This document shows, in pieces, positions 63,673 through 64,000 of a stretch of DNA of 64,000 nt (its first letter is position 1; each line of letters starts with the position of its first letter). The notes beneath the pieces were generated by a model that worked only from the letters and a program-made list of their open reading frames with translations, did no database searches and was not told the DNA's origin. A program made the translations under genes and the position numbers. This DNA is from Bradyrhizobium sp. Ash2021 (lineage in GTDB: Bacteria; Pseudomonadota; Alphaproteobacteria; Rhizobiales; Xanthobacteraceae), in NCBI RefSeq assembly GCF_031202265.1, contig NZ_CP100604.1, positions 7,174,501 to 7,238,500 of the forward strand, read 5' to 3'.

Positions 63673-63886
63673 TGCTAAGTCTTTAAAAATAAAATCGACA
63701 TATGGAATCGGCGGCCGGTGCGCTGCGCAAAAACGGACGACATGACCCGACGGCGGCATTTTCATCCCGGGAAATCCGCCGGTGGTGACATTCCGGCAAC
63801 AGAGGCTGGAAAATCCTCAGGCAAAGCCGATGCGCCGCCTGGTGCGGGTTTCTGCCGCTGCCTTGATGATTTTGAGCCGGTTTGGG

Positions 63887-64000
63887 CTACGCCGACCGCC
63901 GTGGTCCGATTGCCTCGAACTGCGCCTTTTGCTCGTCGCTCAGCGTGGCGTAAAAATTCTCGAGCGCGGTCCGCACCGATTTGACGGCCTGCACCATGGT
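63887..64000 (-). CDS. Spy/CpxP-like protein, C-terminal end only
   Basis: The final 37 residues, ENFYATLSDEQKAQFEAIG and a basic tail to a TAG at 63887. The LSDEQKAQF helix is the LTxxQ-type motif of periplasmic Spy/CpxP chaperones in rhizobia. The rest lies beyond the window. Confidence 0.72.
   Translation of the reverse strand, partial: TMVQAVKSVRTALENFYATLSDEQKAQFEAIGPRRSA

Overview
The window looks like a chromosome segment of a Bradyrhizobium-type alphaproteobacterium (Nitrobacteraceae). The evidence is a circularly permuted two-piece tmRNA with the tag ANDNYAPVAQAA, an alpha-type SspB gene beside it, an Irr-type (ICE) box before feoAB, branched-chain amino-acid and TRAP uptake operons, high GC, and dispersed palindromic repeats. 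Naming the genus is inference. The genes and motifs are read directly from the sequence.

Layout. 0-2.2 kb: AT-richer flank with a partial GmrSD-like DUF262/DUF1524 gene, a truncated overlapping ORF, an IS1-type transposase relic and an atypical tRNA-Gly; this resembles the edge of a defence island. 2.2-8.7 kb: housekeeping block degP, DUF2065, hflC-hflK, folA, a GNAT gene and thyA, all on the minus strand. 8.7-12 kb: tctA-tctB without tctC, then paired short CHR-family transport genes. 12.1-15.4 kb: ssrA (tmRNA), sspB, fumC, DUF4169 and RHH genes. 15.5-17.7 kb: feoA-feoB behind an Irr-like box. 17.9-26.8 kb: ABC-F ATPase, a large AsmA protein, and a P450 and TetR pair divergent around a perfect palindrome, then an MFS carrier.

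27-31.4 kb is an unusual three-gene island on the plus strand: a cyclase-TolB-TPR protein, a PAP2/haloperoxidase-like protein with a collagen-like GAD repeat, and a subtilase without a signal peptide. 31.6-41.7 kb holds a Liv-type ABC operon with a fused permease-ATPase, then a TRAP operon (dctP, fused dctQM, 2-hydroxyacid dehydrogenase, SGNH hydrolase) controlled by a divergent FadR-type gene with an operator-like palindrome. 41.7-43.7 kb: a membrane Cache-HAMP adenylate cyclase.

43.9-51.9 kb is the most interesting region. It carries ccdA, doxX, a DUF255 thioredoxin-like protein, two tandem bufferin-type Cys-rich precursor genes (bufA), the DUF692 modifying enzyme (bufB), its DUF2063 partner (bufC), a divergent creatininase-family protein and a secreted HExxH peptidase. 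Three promoter-like sites of the form GTAAC[A/C]-N15/16-CG[A/T]A precede doxX and each bufA. This suggests one ECF-sigma regulon for metal or thiol stress at the envelope, and possibly an extended bufferin pathway.

51.9-58.7 kb is decaying sequence: a cupin gene with one internal stop, a thioesterase with two frameshifts and a stop, a deletion remnant of bdhA beside an intact patatin gene, an SDR lacking the catalytic Tyr, and a complete IS701-type element with a 4-bp target duplication just upstream of a SulP transporter. The end of the window carries a mandelate racemase/enolase family gene, an MHS-type MFS carrier, a small hypothetical gene and the 3' end of a Spy/CpxP-like gene.
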